64,000 nt of DNA from Parvibaculum sp040216885. GTDB lineage: Bacteria; Pseudomonadota; Alphaproteobacteria; Parvibaculales; Parvibaculaceae. Within the stretch, counting starts at the first letter, position 1, and each line of letters starts with the position of its first letter. A program made the translations under genes and the position numbers. Where the stretch lies: the NCBI GenBank assembly GCA_040216885.1, contig JAVJOG010000017.1, positions 1 through 64,000 of the forward strand. Reading direction: 5' to 3'. The notes under the pieces are model-generated. The model saw only the letters and a list, made by a program, of their open reading frames with translations, ran no database searches and was not told the origin of the DNA. Shown here one piece after another: positions 42,004-48,944 of this stretch.

Positions 42004-42019
42004 GTGCGGGCCTTCCGCT

Positions 42020-42823
42020 TCACGCATGCCCCGACAGATCGGTGATCGTCGGGTTCTCCCCCGTCAGCGCATTCTTCGGATCCCACTTGAGCGTCAGCGT
42101 GCGGAAGCGCGTGTCGAGCGCGTCGTAGATCAGGAGCTTGCCGGCAAGGCTCTCGCCCGCGCCGGTAATTTCCTTGATGACTTCGAGCGCCTGCAGCGAG
42201 CCGACAACGCCGGTCAGCGCCCCCATCACGCCGGCCTCCTCGCAGGTCGGCACCGAGCCCGGTGCCGGCGTTTCGCCGATGAAGTCGCGGTAATTGGGTT
42301 TCGGCTTGCCATCGTTGCCGCGCTCGAAGGCGCGAAACACCGCCACCTGTCCCTCGAACTGGCCGACAGCGGCCGAGACCAGCGTCACCTTCGCGAAATA
42401 GCAGGCATCGTTGACCAGAAACCGCGTCGCGAAATTGTCGCAGCCATCGGCCACGATGTCGTACCGCGAAATAATCTCCAGCGCGTTCGCCGCGGTCAGC
42501 CGCTCGCGATGCTCGATCACGCGCACATCCGGGTTGATGCGCCGCGCCGCCTCCGCCGCACTTTCTGTCTTCGGCCGCCCGACATCCGCGGTCCCATGCG
42601 CAATCTGGCGTTGCAGGTTTGAAAGCGACACCTCGTCATTGTCGATAATACCGATCGTGCCGACGCCCGCCGCCGCCAGATAGATCAGGCAAGGTGAGCC
42701 GAGCCCGCCCGCGCCGACGACCAGCACCCGGGCCTTCAGCAGCTTCTGCTGCCCCGGCCCGCCGATCTCCTTCAGCACGATATGCCGCGCATAACGCTCG
42801 AGTTGTTCGTCGCTCAATGCCAT
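42020..42823 (-). CDS. moeB: MoeB/ThiF-family adenylyltransferase (E1-like), zinc cysteines absent
   Basis: 267 aa. ATP-binding GAGGLGSP (~38-45), then VSLSNLQRQI and DGCDNFATRFLVND. The likely catalytic Cys is in VPTCEEAGVMG. The two CxxC pairs that bind zinc in E. coli MoeB are replaced: PNYRDFIGE where CYRC is expected, and DPKNALTGENPTI where CPVCG is expected. I recall this in other alphaproteobacterial MoeB proteins. Function: adenylates the C-terminus of MoaD or a related sulfur carrier. ATG 42835 (four codons earlier) is an alternative start. Confidence 0.88.
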   Translation of the reverse strand: MALSDEQLERYARHIVLKEIGGPGQQKLLKARVLVVGAGGLGSPCLIYLAAAGVGTIGIIDNDEVSLSNLQRQIAHGTADVGRPKTESAAEAARRINPDVRVIEHRERLTAANALEIISRYDIVADGCDNFATRFLVNDACYFAKVTLVSAAVGQFEGQVAVFRAFERGNDGKPKPNYRDFIGETPAPGSVPTCEEAGVMGALTGVVGSLQALEVIKEITGAGESLAGKLLIYDALDTRFRTLTLKWDPKNALTGENPTITDLSGHA

Positions 42824-42917
42824 GCGCGCATTCATAGCATGCCGGCCGCTGTCATAGAATTGCCCCCATCGCCCGCTACCGTTCTCGCTGGTTCCCTTCC
42901 ACGAGTGAGGTAACGAG

Positions 42918-43250
42918 ATGGCCGATACCCCCCGCGAAATCCCCGATATGTCGAAGGACATGATGAACGCCTTCACGTCGAGCGCCGTTGCGGCCGCCGA
43001 AGCGGCAAGGCGCATCAACGACGAGTTGCTGGAGTTTGCCCGCCAGCGTTTCGAAAATGACGCCAGCGTCGCCGAAGCGATGTTGAAGGCCGAGTCCCTG
43101 GCAGATGTCGTCGCGCTCCAGCGCGACTTCCTGGTCTCGACCTTCGAGAGTTATGCCGAGGAAACCGGCAAGCTCCGCCAGATGGCGATGGACATGACGA
43201 AGGACGTGACCGGCCCCGTCGCCGAGCGCGTCTCGAAGCGCGCCGCCTGA
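42918..43250 (+). CDS. Phasin family protein
   Basis: 110 aa, almost entirely helical and free of Cys and Trp. It contains the phasin core ALQRDFLVSTFESYAEETGK and LRQMAMDMTKDVTGPVAERV. Phasins coat polyhydroxyalkanoate granules; short ones like this also occur without PHA synthesis. No pha genes are in the window. GAGGTAACGAG precedes the ATG. A long hairpin follows ~55 bp after its stop. Confidence 0.85.
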   Translation: MADTPREIPDMSKDMMNAFTSSAVAAAEAARRINDELLEFARQRFENDASVAEAMLKAESLADVVALQRDFLVSTFESYAEETGKLRQMAMDMTKDVTGPVAERVSKRAA

Positions 43251-43304
43251 CCGGCGAAGATTTGCGATGGCGGTGGCCGCGCCGCCTCTGCTATCGTCAG
43301 ACAT

Positions 43305-43344
43305 CGCCGCACGCGAAAAGGGAAGCGTTCATTCGCGTGCGGCG
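43305..43344. terminator. Long hairpin downstream of the phasin gene
   Basis: CGCCGCACGCGAA (43305-43317) pairs perfectly with TTCGCGTGCGGCG (43332-43344) over a 14-nt loop. There is no T-run, so it may be a Rho-assisted terminator or mRNA-stabilising element. The rest of the 43251-43550 gap shows no gene; the CBS gene's AGAGGAGG lies at its right end. Confidence 0.6.
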
Positions 43345-43550
43345 CTCCGGCCTTTGCCGGGTCGCGGCTGCGCATCGGCCTGCGGTAACGCGCTTCCCAT
43401 CGGCCGCCGGCCGCGTTCAGCTTTCCGCCGTCGACAACGCCCCGGGGCAAGGCCCTGCGGGCGCAAGCAGGGTTTGTGCGTCCGGCTCCCGCGCGGCGGA
43501 CGATCCGGTTTCGGTCTTCTGCAACAGAACCCGAAACAGAGGAGGTTACG

Positions 43551-43988
43551 ATGCGGATAAAGGAACTGATGACCAACCACGCGGAGTGGATCGAGGCGTC
43601 GACGCCCCTGCGCGATGTTTCGCGCACGCTGCGCGACAAGAATATCGGCTGCCTGCCGGTCGGCGAAAGCGATCGCCTGATCGGCATGATCACCGACCGC
43701 GACATCTGCTGCCGCGGCGTCGCCGACGGGCTCGACCCCGACAAGGCGACGGCGCGCGACGTGATGACCGACGGCATCGTCTGGTGCTACGACGACCAGA
43801 CCGACAAGGAAGCCGCCGAACTGATGGAGGAAAAAGGCATCCGCCATCTGCCGGTCTTGAACCGCAAGAAGCGCATCGTTGGCGTGCTCTCGCTCGGCGA
43901 TCTCGCCTTCCGCGCCGGCAAGTCGCTCACCGCCGATGTGATCCATCTCGTCTCGCGCGACGCCGAGCGCCACGCCAAAAGCGCCTGA
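43551..43988 (+). CDS. CBS-domain pair protein
   Basis: 145 aa consisting of two CBS motifs only: RIKELMTNHAEWIEASTPLR, then CLPVGESDRLIGMITDRDIC, and ARDVMTDGIVWCYDDQTDKE, then HLPVLNRKKRIVGVLSLGDL. Such proteins bind adenine nucleotides, sense energy state and usually act on partners. A strong AGAGGAGG precedes the ATG at 6-7 nt. Stand-alone gene followed by a terminator hairpin. Confidence 0.92.
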   Translation: MRIKELMTNHAEWIEASTPLRDVSRTLRDKNIGCLPVGESDRLIGMITDRDICCRGVADGLDPDKATARDVMTDGIVWCYDDQTDKEAAELMEEKGIRHLPVLNRKKRIVGVLSLGDLAFRAGKSLTADVIHLVSRDAERHAKSA

Positions 43989-44008
43989 CGGGCAATGGCG
44001 AAACGAAA

Positions 44009-44035
44009 AGCGGGCGGGACAAAGTCTCGCCCGCT
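44009..44035 (+). terminator. Terminator of the CBS gene
   Basis: AGCGGGCGGGAC (44009-44020), loop AAA, GTCTCGCCCGCT (44024-44035): a 12-bp stem with one G-T wobble, followed by CTCTTG. The stem is strong, the T-tract weak. Confidence 0.7.
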
Positions 44036-44084
44036 CTCTTGTCGTGGCAGCCCCCCAAGCTCCCACCCACCCCTTGCGGAGGGT

Positions 44085-44105
44085 CAAACGGCCGAAGACC
44101 GTTTG
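44085..44105. terminator. Hairpin between the CBS gene and the thioesterase operon
   Basis: CAAACGG (44085-44091), 7-nt loop, CCGTTTG (44099-44105). Flanked by C-rich and G-rich tracts (about 44051-44075 and 44105-44115) that can extend pairing. It lies just downstream of the reverse-strand thioesterase gene, so it may end that operon. It could also be a dispersed repeat unit. Confidence 0.4.
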
Positions 44106-44157
44106 GGGCGGGGGCTCCAAGGCAGGCGCCGCACTCCGGCGTTATCGAAGAGGAAAC

Positions 44158-44982
44158 CTATAGCGCCAGCAGCACCGCGCTCTGGCACGAGCGGCCGATG
44201 CGCCCGTAAACATCGAAGATTTCCGATTCCGTCAGCCCCCGCCCGTCGCCGCGCCAGTCGCCGCGCTGCGCGACGCCGATCCACTCGCCGATGGGATCGC
44301 GCGACAGATGCAATGAGAGGTCCGCATTGGGCCACCCGCTCGCATTCGGTCGCTCGCCGGCATCCGTCACCGTGAACAATGTCGAGACGTCGGCCACCGC
44401 CATGGCGCGCGAAAACGGCGTCGGCGTATCGTGGAACGGCTTCTTCAAGCGGAACCATTTGGCGCGCGTTCCGTCTTCATGGGTCGTGTCGCGAATGTCG
44501 CAAAGGTCGAGAAAGCCGTGATTGACGTTTGAGGCACGGAAGGGCGCGGGCCGCTCCCATTTCGCAAATCCCTCAGGCTCGAACAGCACGCCCTCCGGCG
44601 CGTCCGGCAATCCGTCGATGGTCACGGGCTTCTGGAAACAGGCGCTGGCCTTCGCCTGCAACTTGCCGCCCGCCCACAATTCATTCTCGATGACGGCGAC
44701 GCGCCCGCCCTCGCGCACCGGCGTCACCCGGCTCGAAATACCGTCAAGCGGCAGCGGCCGCAGCAGATAGAGATTGGCGGAAACGAGCGCCCCCCATCCC
44801 TTCTCCTCGGCCATCGCTTCCATCTCGCCGACCGCAAGTGCGGCCACCGCACCGCCATGCATCCCGCCAAAGGGGCCCTGCGCTTGCGGTTGCGCACGCC
44901 ACACATCGCCGTCGCGGCGAAAGACGGGGAAAAGGCCGGTCGATATGTTCATTTTTTCAATCACCGGGTTGACGTCAGCCAA
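44158..44982 (-). CDS. Thioesterase-family protein (acyl-CoA thioesterase TesB-like)
   Basis: 274 aa double hot-dog protein. The first hot-dog has GPFGGMHGGAVAALAVGEME and YLLRPLPLDGISSRVTPVRE; the second has NASGWPNADLSLHLSRDPIG and ends near the C-terminus. Hydrolysis of an acyl-CoA is likely; substrate unknown. TTG 44982 has GGAGG 6 nt upstream and overlaps the isomerase gene by 8 bp; ATG 44952 is an alternative. Last gene of the SDR-isomerase-thioesterase operon. Confidence 0.85.
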   Translation of the reverse strand: MADVNPVIEKMNISTGLFPVFRRDGDVWRAQPQAQGPFGGMHGGAVAALAVGEMEAMAEEKGWGALVSANLYLLRPLPLDGISSRVTPVREGGRVAVIENELWAGGKLQAKASACFQKPVTIDGLPDAPEGVLFEPEGFAKWERPAPFRASNVNHGFLDLCDIRDTTHEDGTRAKWFRLKKPFHDTPTPFSRAMAVADVSTLFTVTDAGERPNASGWPNADLSLHLSRDPIGEWIGVAQRGDWRGDGRGLTESEIFDVYGRIGRSCQSAVLLAL

Positions 44983-45577
44983 GGATCGCCTCCTCGACAT
45001 CCCTGAGCCGGTCCTTGCCGAAATAAATCTCGCCATCGACGAAGAAGGTCGGAATGCCGAAGGCGCCGCGCGCCACGGCATCTTCCGTGTTGGCGATCAG
45101 CTTGGCCTTCACATCCGCGTCCTGGATACGCGCCAGAATATGCGCGCCGTCGATGCCGCCCGCGTCGAGCGCCGCCTTGATGATCTCCGGATCGTCCATC
45201 TTCAGCGACTGTTCCCACATCGCGGCGGCGACCACCTCGAAATATTTTGGCAACATGCCGTCCATCTCGGCGGCGATCGCGCCCCGCATGATCTGCAGCG
45301 TGTTGACCGGGAAATGCGAATTGAATTTGAACTTCGTCAACCCGTGCTTCTTGATGAAGCGCTGGATTTCGAGCGCCCCGTATTGCGGCTTGTTCTTGAT
45401 GCCGGCTTCCGAGATGGCGGGCGACACGTTCCCCGTCGCCTTGAAGATGCCGCCGAGCAGCACCGGCACATACCGGAATTTGACACCCGAGCGTTGCTCG
45501 ATCGCCGGCAGCGCCTTGCCGGCGAGATAGGCGTTGGGGCTGCCGAAATCGAAAAGATATTCAACCTTCTTGCTCAT
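44975..45577 (-). CDS. DsbA-family 2-hydroxychromene-2-carboxylate isomerase-like protein
   Basis: 200 aa thioredoxin-fold protein of the kappa-GST/NahD group. It starts KKVEYLFDFGSPNAYLAGKA and ends with FGIPTFFVDGEIYFGKDRL, the cis-Pro region of the family. There is no CxxC redox pair; Ser14 in DFGSP occupies the glutathione-activating position. Isomerase action on an aromatic catabolism intermediate is known for NahD; here only the family is certain. Between the SDR and thioesterase genes. Confidence 0.9.
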   Translation of the reverse strand: MSKKVEYLFDFGSPNAYLAGKALPAIEQRSGVKFRYVPVLLGGIFKATGNVSPAISEAGIKNKPQYGALEIQRFIKKHGLTKFKFNSHFPVNTLQIMRGAIAAEMDGMLPKYFEVVAAAMWEQSLKMDDPEIIKAALDAGGIDGAHILARIQDADVKAKLIANTEDAVARGAFGIPTFFVDGEIYFGKDRLRDVEEAILG

Positions 45578-45601
45578 CCGCGCATTCCCTCTGTTTCCGG
45601 T

Positions 45602-46339
45602 TCAGAATTTTTCGGTCCACGGCCGCAGGTCGAGCTCATGCGTCCAGGCGCTGCGCGGCTGGGTATGGAGATGCCAATAGGCATCGGCGATGTGTTCGGG
45701 GTTGAGGATCCCGTCCTCCTCCTTGAGCTTGTAGCGATCGGGAAAATTGTCGCGGATGAACGCCGTGTCGATGGCGCCGTCGATGATCGGATGGGCGACA
45801 TGGATACCCTGCGGTCCAAGTTCACGCGCCATGCTCTGCGCCAGCGCCCGGAGCGCGAACTTGGCGCCCGCGAAGGCGCTGAAGCCCGGCCCGCCGCGCA
45901 AGCTCGCGGTCGCGCCGGTAAAGATGATCGTGCCCCGCCCGCGCGGCGTCATCGCGCGCGCCGCTTCGCGTCCGGTCAGGAAGCCGGCCAGCGCCGCCAT
46001 CTCCCACACCTTGCGGTAGACGCGCTCGGTCATCTCGCGGATCGGAAAGTTCACATTGGCGCCGATATTGAAAACCATCACCTCGACCGGCCCGACCTCG
46101 CGCTCGATGGTCGCGAAAAGCTCCGTAACCTGACTTTCGTCGCGCGCATCCGATCCGAAGCCGCGCGCCCGGCCTCCCTCGGCCTCGATCTGTTGGGTCA
46201 GGGGAACAAGTTTTTCGGCGTCGCGCCGCGTCACGCAGGCGACATATCCTTCGCGCGCGAAGCGCCGGGCGACGGCGCCGCCGGTCGCGTCGCCCGCGCC
46301 GATGACCAGGGCAACTTTTGCGGCGTTATCGCTTCCCAT
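45602..46339 (-). CDS. SDR-family oxidoreductase lacking the catalytic Tyr
   Basis: 245 aa Rossmann protein. The cofactor loop is GAGDATGGAVAR (~14-25), variant of TGxxxGxG. The YxxxK position reads F156-AGA-K160 (SAFAGAKFALRALAQ), so the catalytic Tyr is Phe while the Lys remains, and the expected Ser region is FTGATAS. I recall a family with this same replacement, so it is probably not a sequencing error. Dehydrogenase activity should not be assumed. First gene of a three-gene operon, divergent from HxlR; AAAGGA precedes the ATG. Confidence 0.88.
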   Translation of the reverse strand: MGSDNAAKVALVIGAGDATGGAVARRFAREGYVACVTRRDAEKLVPLTQQIEAEGGRARGFGSDARDESQVTELFATIEREVGPVEVMVFNIGANVNFPIREMTERVYRKVWEMAALAGFLTGREAARAMTPRGRGTIIFTGATASLRGGPGFSAFAGAKFALRALAQSMARELGPQGIHVAHPIIDGAIDTAFIRDNFPDRYKLKEEDGILNPEHIADAYWHLHTQPRSAWTHELDLRPWTEKF

Positions 46340-46393
46340 AATCTTGTCCTTTGCATCGCGACGGACCGCAGAGGAGGGTCCTGAAATCGCGTG

Positions 46394-46432
46394 TGACAGT
46401 TTTATGACAGTTCAGTGACAGTACGATGACAG
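46394..46432. promoter_or_regulatory. Four TGACAG hexamers spaced exactly 11 bp between SDR and HxlR genes
   Basis: TGACAG starts at 46394, 46405, 46416 and 46427. The period is exactly 11 bp, and the 5-bp spacers differ (TTTTA, TTCAG, TACGA), so this is a repeated recognition element rather than a copied satellite. It lies 55 bp before the SDR start and ~90 bp before HxlR. A regulator binding in direct-repeat mode on one DNA face is inferred; HxlR is one candidate. Confidence 0.6.
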
Positions 46433-46439
46433 AACGGTC

Positions 46440-46481
46440 GGTTCCATTTTCGAACCCTTATGTTACAATGGGTTCCGAAAA
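46440..46481. promoter_or_regulatory. Large inverted-repeat operator upstream of HxlR
   Basis: TTTTCGAACCC (46447-46457), 12-nt centre, GGGTTCCGAAAA (46470-46481): 11-bp arms with one extra C. GGTTC at 46440-46444 also pairs with GAACC at 46452-46456, giving three related half-sites. The HxlR gene's likely -10 (TATACT 46496-46501) follows. Probable operator for HxlR itself. Confidence 0.55.
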
Positions 46482-46520
46482 AGAACTTGTCAAGCTATAC
46501 TGGCGCGAAAAGGAGCTCCG

Positions 46521-47021
46521 ATGCGCTGGGAAGAACTCGACCGCGAACCCTGCTCGCTCGCCCGTACGCTCTCGGTCGTCGGCGACCGCTGGACGCTGCT
46601 GGTGCTGCGCGAGTGTTTCCTCCGTATACGGCGCTTCGAGGAATTCGAGCAGCGTCTCGGCATCGCCCGTCATGTGCTGGCCGACCGGCTGAAAAAACTG
46701 ACCGAAGCCGGCGTGCTTGAGAAAATTCCCTATCAGGAGCGCCCGCGCCGCGAGGAATACCGTCTCACCGAAAAGGGTCTGGCGCTTTATCCGGCGCTGC
46801 TGGCGCTGCTCGACTGGGGCGACAAATATATGTCCGGCAAGGAAGGCCCGCCGCTGCTGCGCCGTCACAAGACATGCGGCCATATCGTGCATGCCGTGCC
46901 GTCATGTTCCGAATGCGGCGAGCCGCTCGACGCGCGCGCAATGACGGTCGAAGCCGGTCCCGGCGCGCCGGCGGGCTTTGTTGCCCCTCAGAGACCGTCG
47001 AAGAGCGCCGTCGACAAATAG
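46521..47021 (+). CDS. HxlR-family winged-helix regulator
   Basis: 166 aa. The HxlR core is CSLARTLSVVGDRWTLLVLR (Cys11 in the common redox position), ARHVLADRLKKLTEAGVLEK, RREEYRLTEKG. The tail has CGHIVHAVPSCSECGEP, three or four Cys that could bind zinc. AAGGAG lies 7 nt before the ATG. Divergent from the SDR-isomerase-thioesterase operon, which it probably controls. Its last 34 bp overlap the end of cysK on the opposite strand. Confidence 0.92.
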   Translation: MRWEELDREPCSLARTLSVVGDRWTLLVLRECFLRIRRFEEFEQRLGIARHVLADRLKKLTEAGVLEKIPYQERPRREEYRLTEKGLALYPALLALLDWGDKYMSGKEGPPLLRRHKTCGHIVHAVPSCSECGEPLDARAMTVEAGPGAPAGFVAPQRPSKSAVDK

Positions 47022-47950
47022 CGTTCGGCAAAGGACGGGATGATCGCGACAATCGTCTTGCCCTTCATCTCCGGCCGCGCGCCGACTTCAAGCGCCACCG
47101 CGATCGCCGCTCCCGACGAGATACCGCAGGCAATCCCTTCCATCCGCGCCACCTTGCGCGCATGTTCGAACGCCGTCGCATTGCCGATGGTGATGATCTC
47201 GTCGATCAGCGACTTGTCGAGATTGCCCGGCGCGAAACCGGCGCCGATGCCTTGAATCATATGCGGTCCCGGCTGCCCGCCTGAAAGCACAGGGCTGTCT
47301 TCCGGTTCGACCGCGATCATTTTCACGCTCGGCTTGCGCGCCTTCAGCACCTGTCCGACGCCGGTGAAGGTGCCCGCCGTGCCGACACCGGAAATCACCG
47401 CATCGACCTTGCCGTCGGTGTCGTTCCAGATTTCCTCGGCGGTCGTGACGCGGTGAATTTCCGGATTGGCCGGATTGTCGAACTGCTGTGGCATCACCGA
47501 GTTCGGATACTGCGCCAGCAATTCCTCGGCGCGCGCGATGGCGCCCTTCATGCCTTTTTCCTTCGGCGTCAGTTCGAGCTGTGCGCCGAGCAACGCCAGC
47601 ATCTTGCGCCGTTCGATCGACATGCTTTCCGGCATGCAGAGACTGAGCTTGTAGCCGCGCGCCGCGCAAACGAAGGCAAGCGCGATGCCGGTATTGCCCG
47701 ATGTCGGTTCGATGATGACGGTGTTCGCGGTGATCTTGCCCTGGCGCTCCAGCGCGTCGATCATCGACACGCCGATGCGGTCCTTGACGCTCGACAACGG
47801 ATTGAAGAATTCAAGCTTCAACAGAATGTCGGCGACGACGCCGGCTTCCGCGGCCATGCGCTTGATGCGCACCAGCGGCGTATCGCCGATGGTTTCGGTG
47901 ATGCTGTCATAGACGCGTCCGCGTCCGGGCTTCTTGCTGCTCTGGCTCAT
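46988..47950 (-). CDS. cysK: Cysteine synthase A (O-acetylserine sulfhydrylase)
   Basis: 320 aa PLP enzyme. Lys56 in NPLSSVKDRIG forms the Schiff base; the substrate loop is TSGNTGIALA and the PLP-phosphate loop GVGTAGTFTGVG. Makes cysteine from O-acetylserine and sulfide. GGGAGG precedes the ATG. It is 54 bp downstream of an Rrf2 regulator in the same orientation, a typical sulfur-control pairing. Confidence 0.95.
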   Translation of the reverse strand: MSQSSKKPGRGRVYDSITETIGDTPLVRIKRMAAEAGVVADILLKLEFFNPLSSVKDRIGVSMIDALERQGKITANTVIIEPTSGNTGIALAFVCAARGYKLSLCMPESMSIERRKMLALLGAQLELTPKEKGMKGAIARAEELLAQYPNSVMPQQFDNPANPEIHRVTTAEEIWNDTDGKVDAVISGVGTAGTFTGVGQVLKARKPSVKMIAVEPEDSPVLSGGQPGPHMIQGIGAGFAPGNLDKSLIDEIITIGNATAFEHARKVARMEGIACGISSGAAIAVALEVGARPEMKGKTIVAIIPSFAERYLSTALFDGL

Positions 47951-48004
47951 GCTGGCCTCCCGGGCCTTCTGTACCGTTTCCGTTCGCCCCTTCGAAGGAG
48001 CGTA

Positions 48005-48454
48005 TCAGATCGTGAAGTCGGCTGTCGGTTTCGAATTACCGACACCGGCCTCATCCGCCTTCCGGCAGAGATCCTCCACCGTAATGCCGTCGAGCTTTTC
48101 CATCAGGTCGCGCTGCACTTCTTCCCACAAGGGCGCGATCACGCGCTCGCCAAGTTCGGACGGCCCGCTGCTCGTCGGCTCGTCGGACGCTTCCATCGCG
48201 CCAACCACGCGCACCACCTCGCCAACCGCGATGCGCCGCCGCTCGCGCGCCAGCGTATAGCCGCCGCGGGGCCCGCGCACGCCTTTCAGGATACCGGCAT
48301 GCACGAGCTGCTGCATCACCTGTTCGAGATAGCGCTGCGGAATGCCCTGCCGCTTGGTGATCTCTTTCGACTGCACAGGATCGGGCCGCGCATTGATCGC
48401 GACGTCGACAACGGCTTCGAGCGCCAGCCAGGTCTTCTTGGAAAGTCTCAGCAT
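48005..48454 (-). CDS. Rrf2-family regulator (CymR-like, without Fe-S cysteines)
   Basis: 149 aa. Winged helix with LALEAVVDVAINARPDPVQS, ITKRQGIPQRYLEQVMQQLV and GPRGGYTLARERRRIAVGEV. Only one Cys is present (LCRKADEAG), so the three-Cys cluster of IscR/NsrR/RirA is missing, and CymR-type control, in which CysK acts as partner, is the best analogy. It lies between dut (13 bp) and cysK. Confidence 0.9.
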   Translation of the reverse strand: MLRLSKKTWLALEAVVDVAINARPDPVQSKEITKRQGIPQRYLEQVMQQLVHAGILKGVRGPRGGYTLARERRRIAVGEVVRVVGAMEASDEPTSSGPSELGERVIAPLWEEVQRDLMEKLDGITVEDLCRKADEAGVGNSKPTADFTI

Positions 48455-48467
48455 CGCCCCTCGGCCC

Positions 48468-48944
48468 TCAAACCCCTGTAGCGCCCGAAATTCCCGTCGA
48501 GCCGAAGCCGCCTTGTCCGCGCGCCGTTTCGTCGAGCGTCTCGACTTCGCTGAGCCGCGCCTGCGTCACCGGTGCCACCACCATCTGCGCGATCCGCGCG
48601 CCGCGCTCGATCAGGAAAGGCTCGGCGCCGTGATTGACGAGGATCACCTTCACCTCGCCGCGATAGTCGCAATCGACGGTGCCGGGTGAATTGAGAACCG
48701 TGACGCCGTTCTTGGCGGCAAGGCCTGAGCGTGGCCGCACCTGCGCCTCGAAACCTTCGGGCAGCGCGATCGCAAGTCCGGTCGGCACCAGCGCCCGCGC
48801 GCCGGGCGCAAGCGTCAGCGGCGCATCCTCGGGCAGCGCCGCGATCAGGTCCATGCCGGCAGCACCCGCCGTTTCGTAGCGCGGCAGCGGCAGCCCTTGC
48901 GCATGCGCGAGCCGCTGCACACGAACGTCGATCAACGGATTCAT
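48468..48944 (-). CDS. dut: Deoxyuridine 5'-triphosphate nucleotidohydrolase
   Basis: 158 aa trimeric dUTPase. All five motifs are present: AGMDLIA, PRSGLA, GTVDCDYRGEV, RIAQMV and the C-terminal RGQGGFGSTG that closes the active site. Hydrolyses dUTP to dUMP. The start overlaps the coaBC stop by 4 bp (ATGA); coaBC-dut is a conserved pair. Confidence 0.96.
   Translation of the reverse strand: MNPLIDVRVQRLAHAQGLPLPRYETAGAAGMDLIAALPEDAPLTLAPGARALVPTGLAIALPEGFEAQVRPRSGLAAKNGVTVLNSPGTVDCDYRGEVKVILVNHGAEPFLIERGARIAQMVVAPVTQARLSEVETLDETARGQGGFGSTGISGATGV

Noticed and set aside
43262..44209. 315-codon forward frame spanning the phasin-CBS gap and CBS gene
   Set aside because: It is another frame of the CBS gene and GC-rich spacer; Arg-rich composition typical of a shadow.
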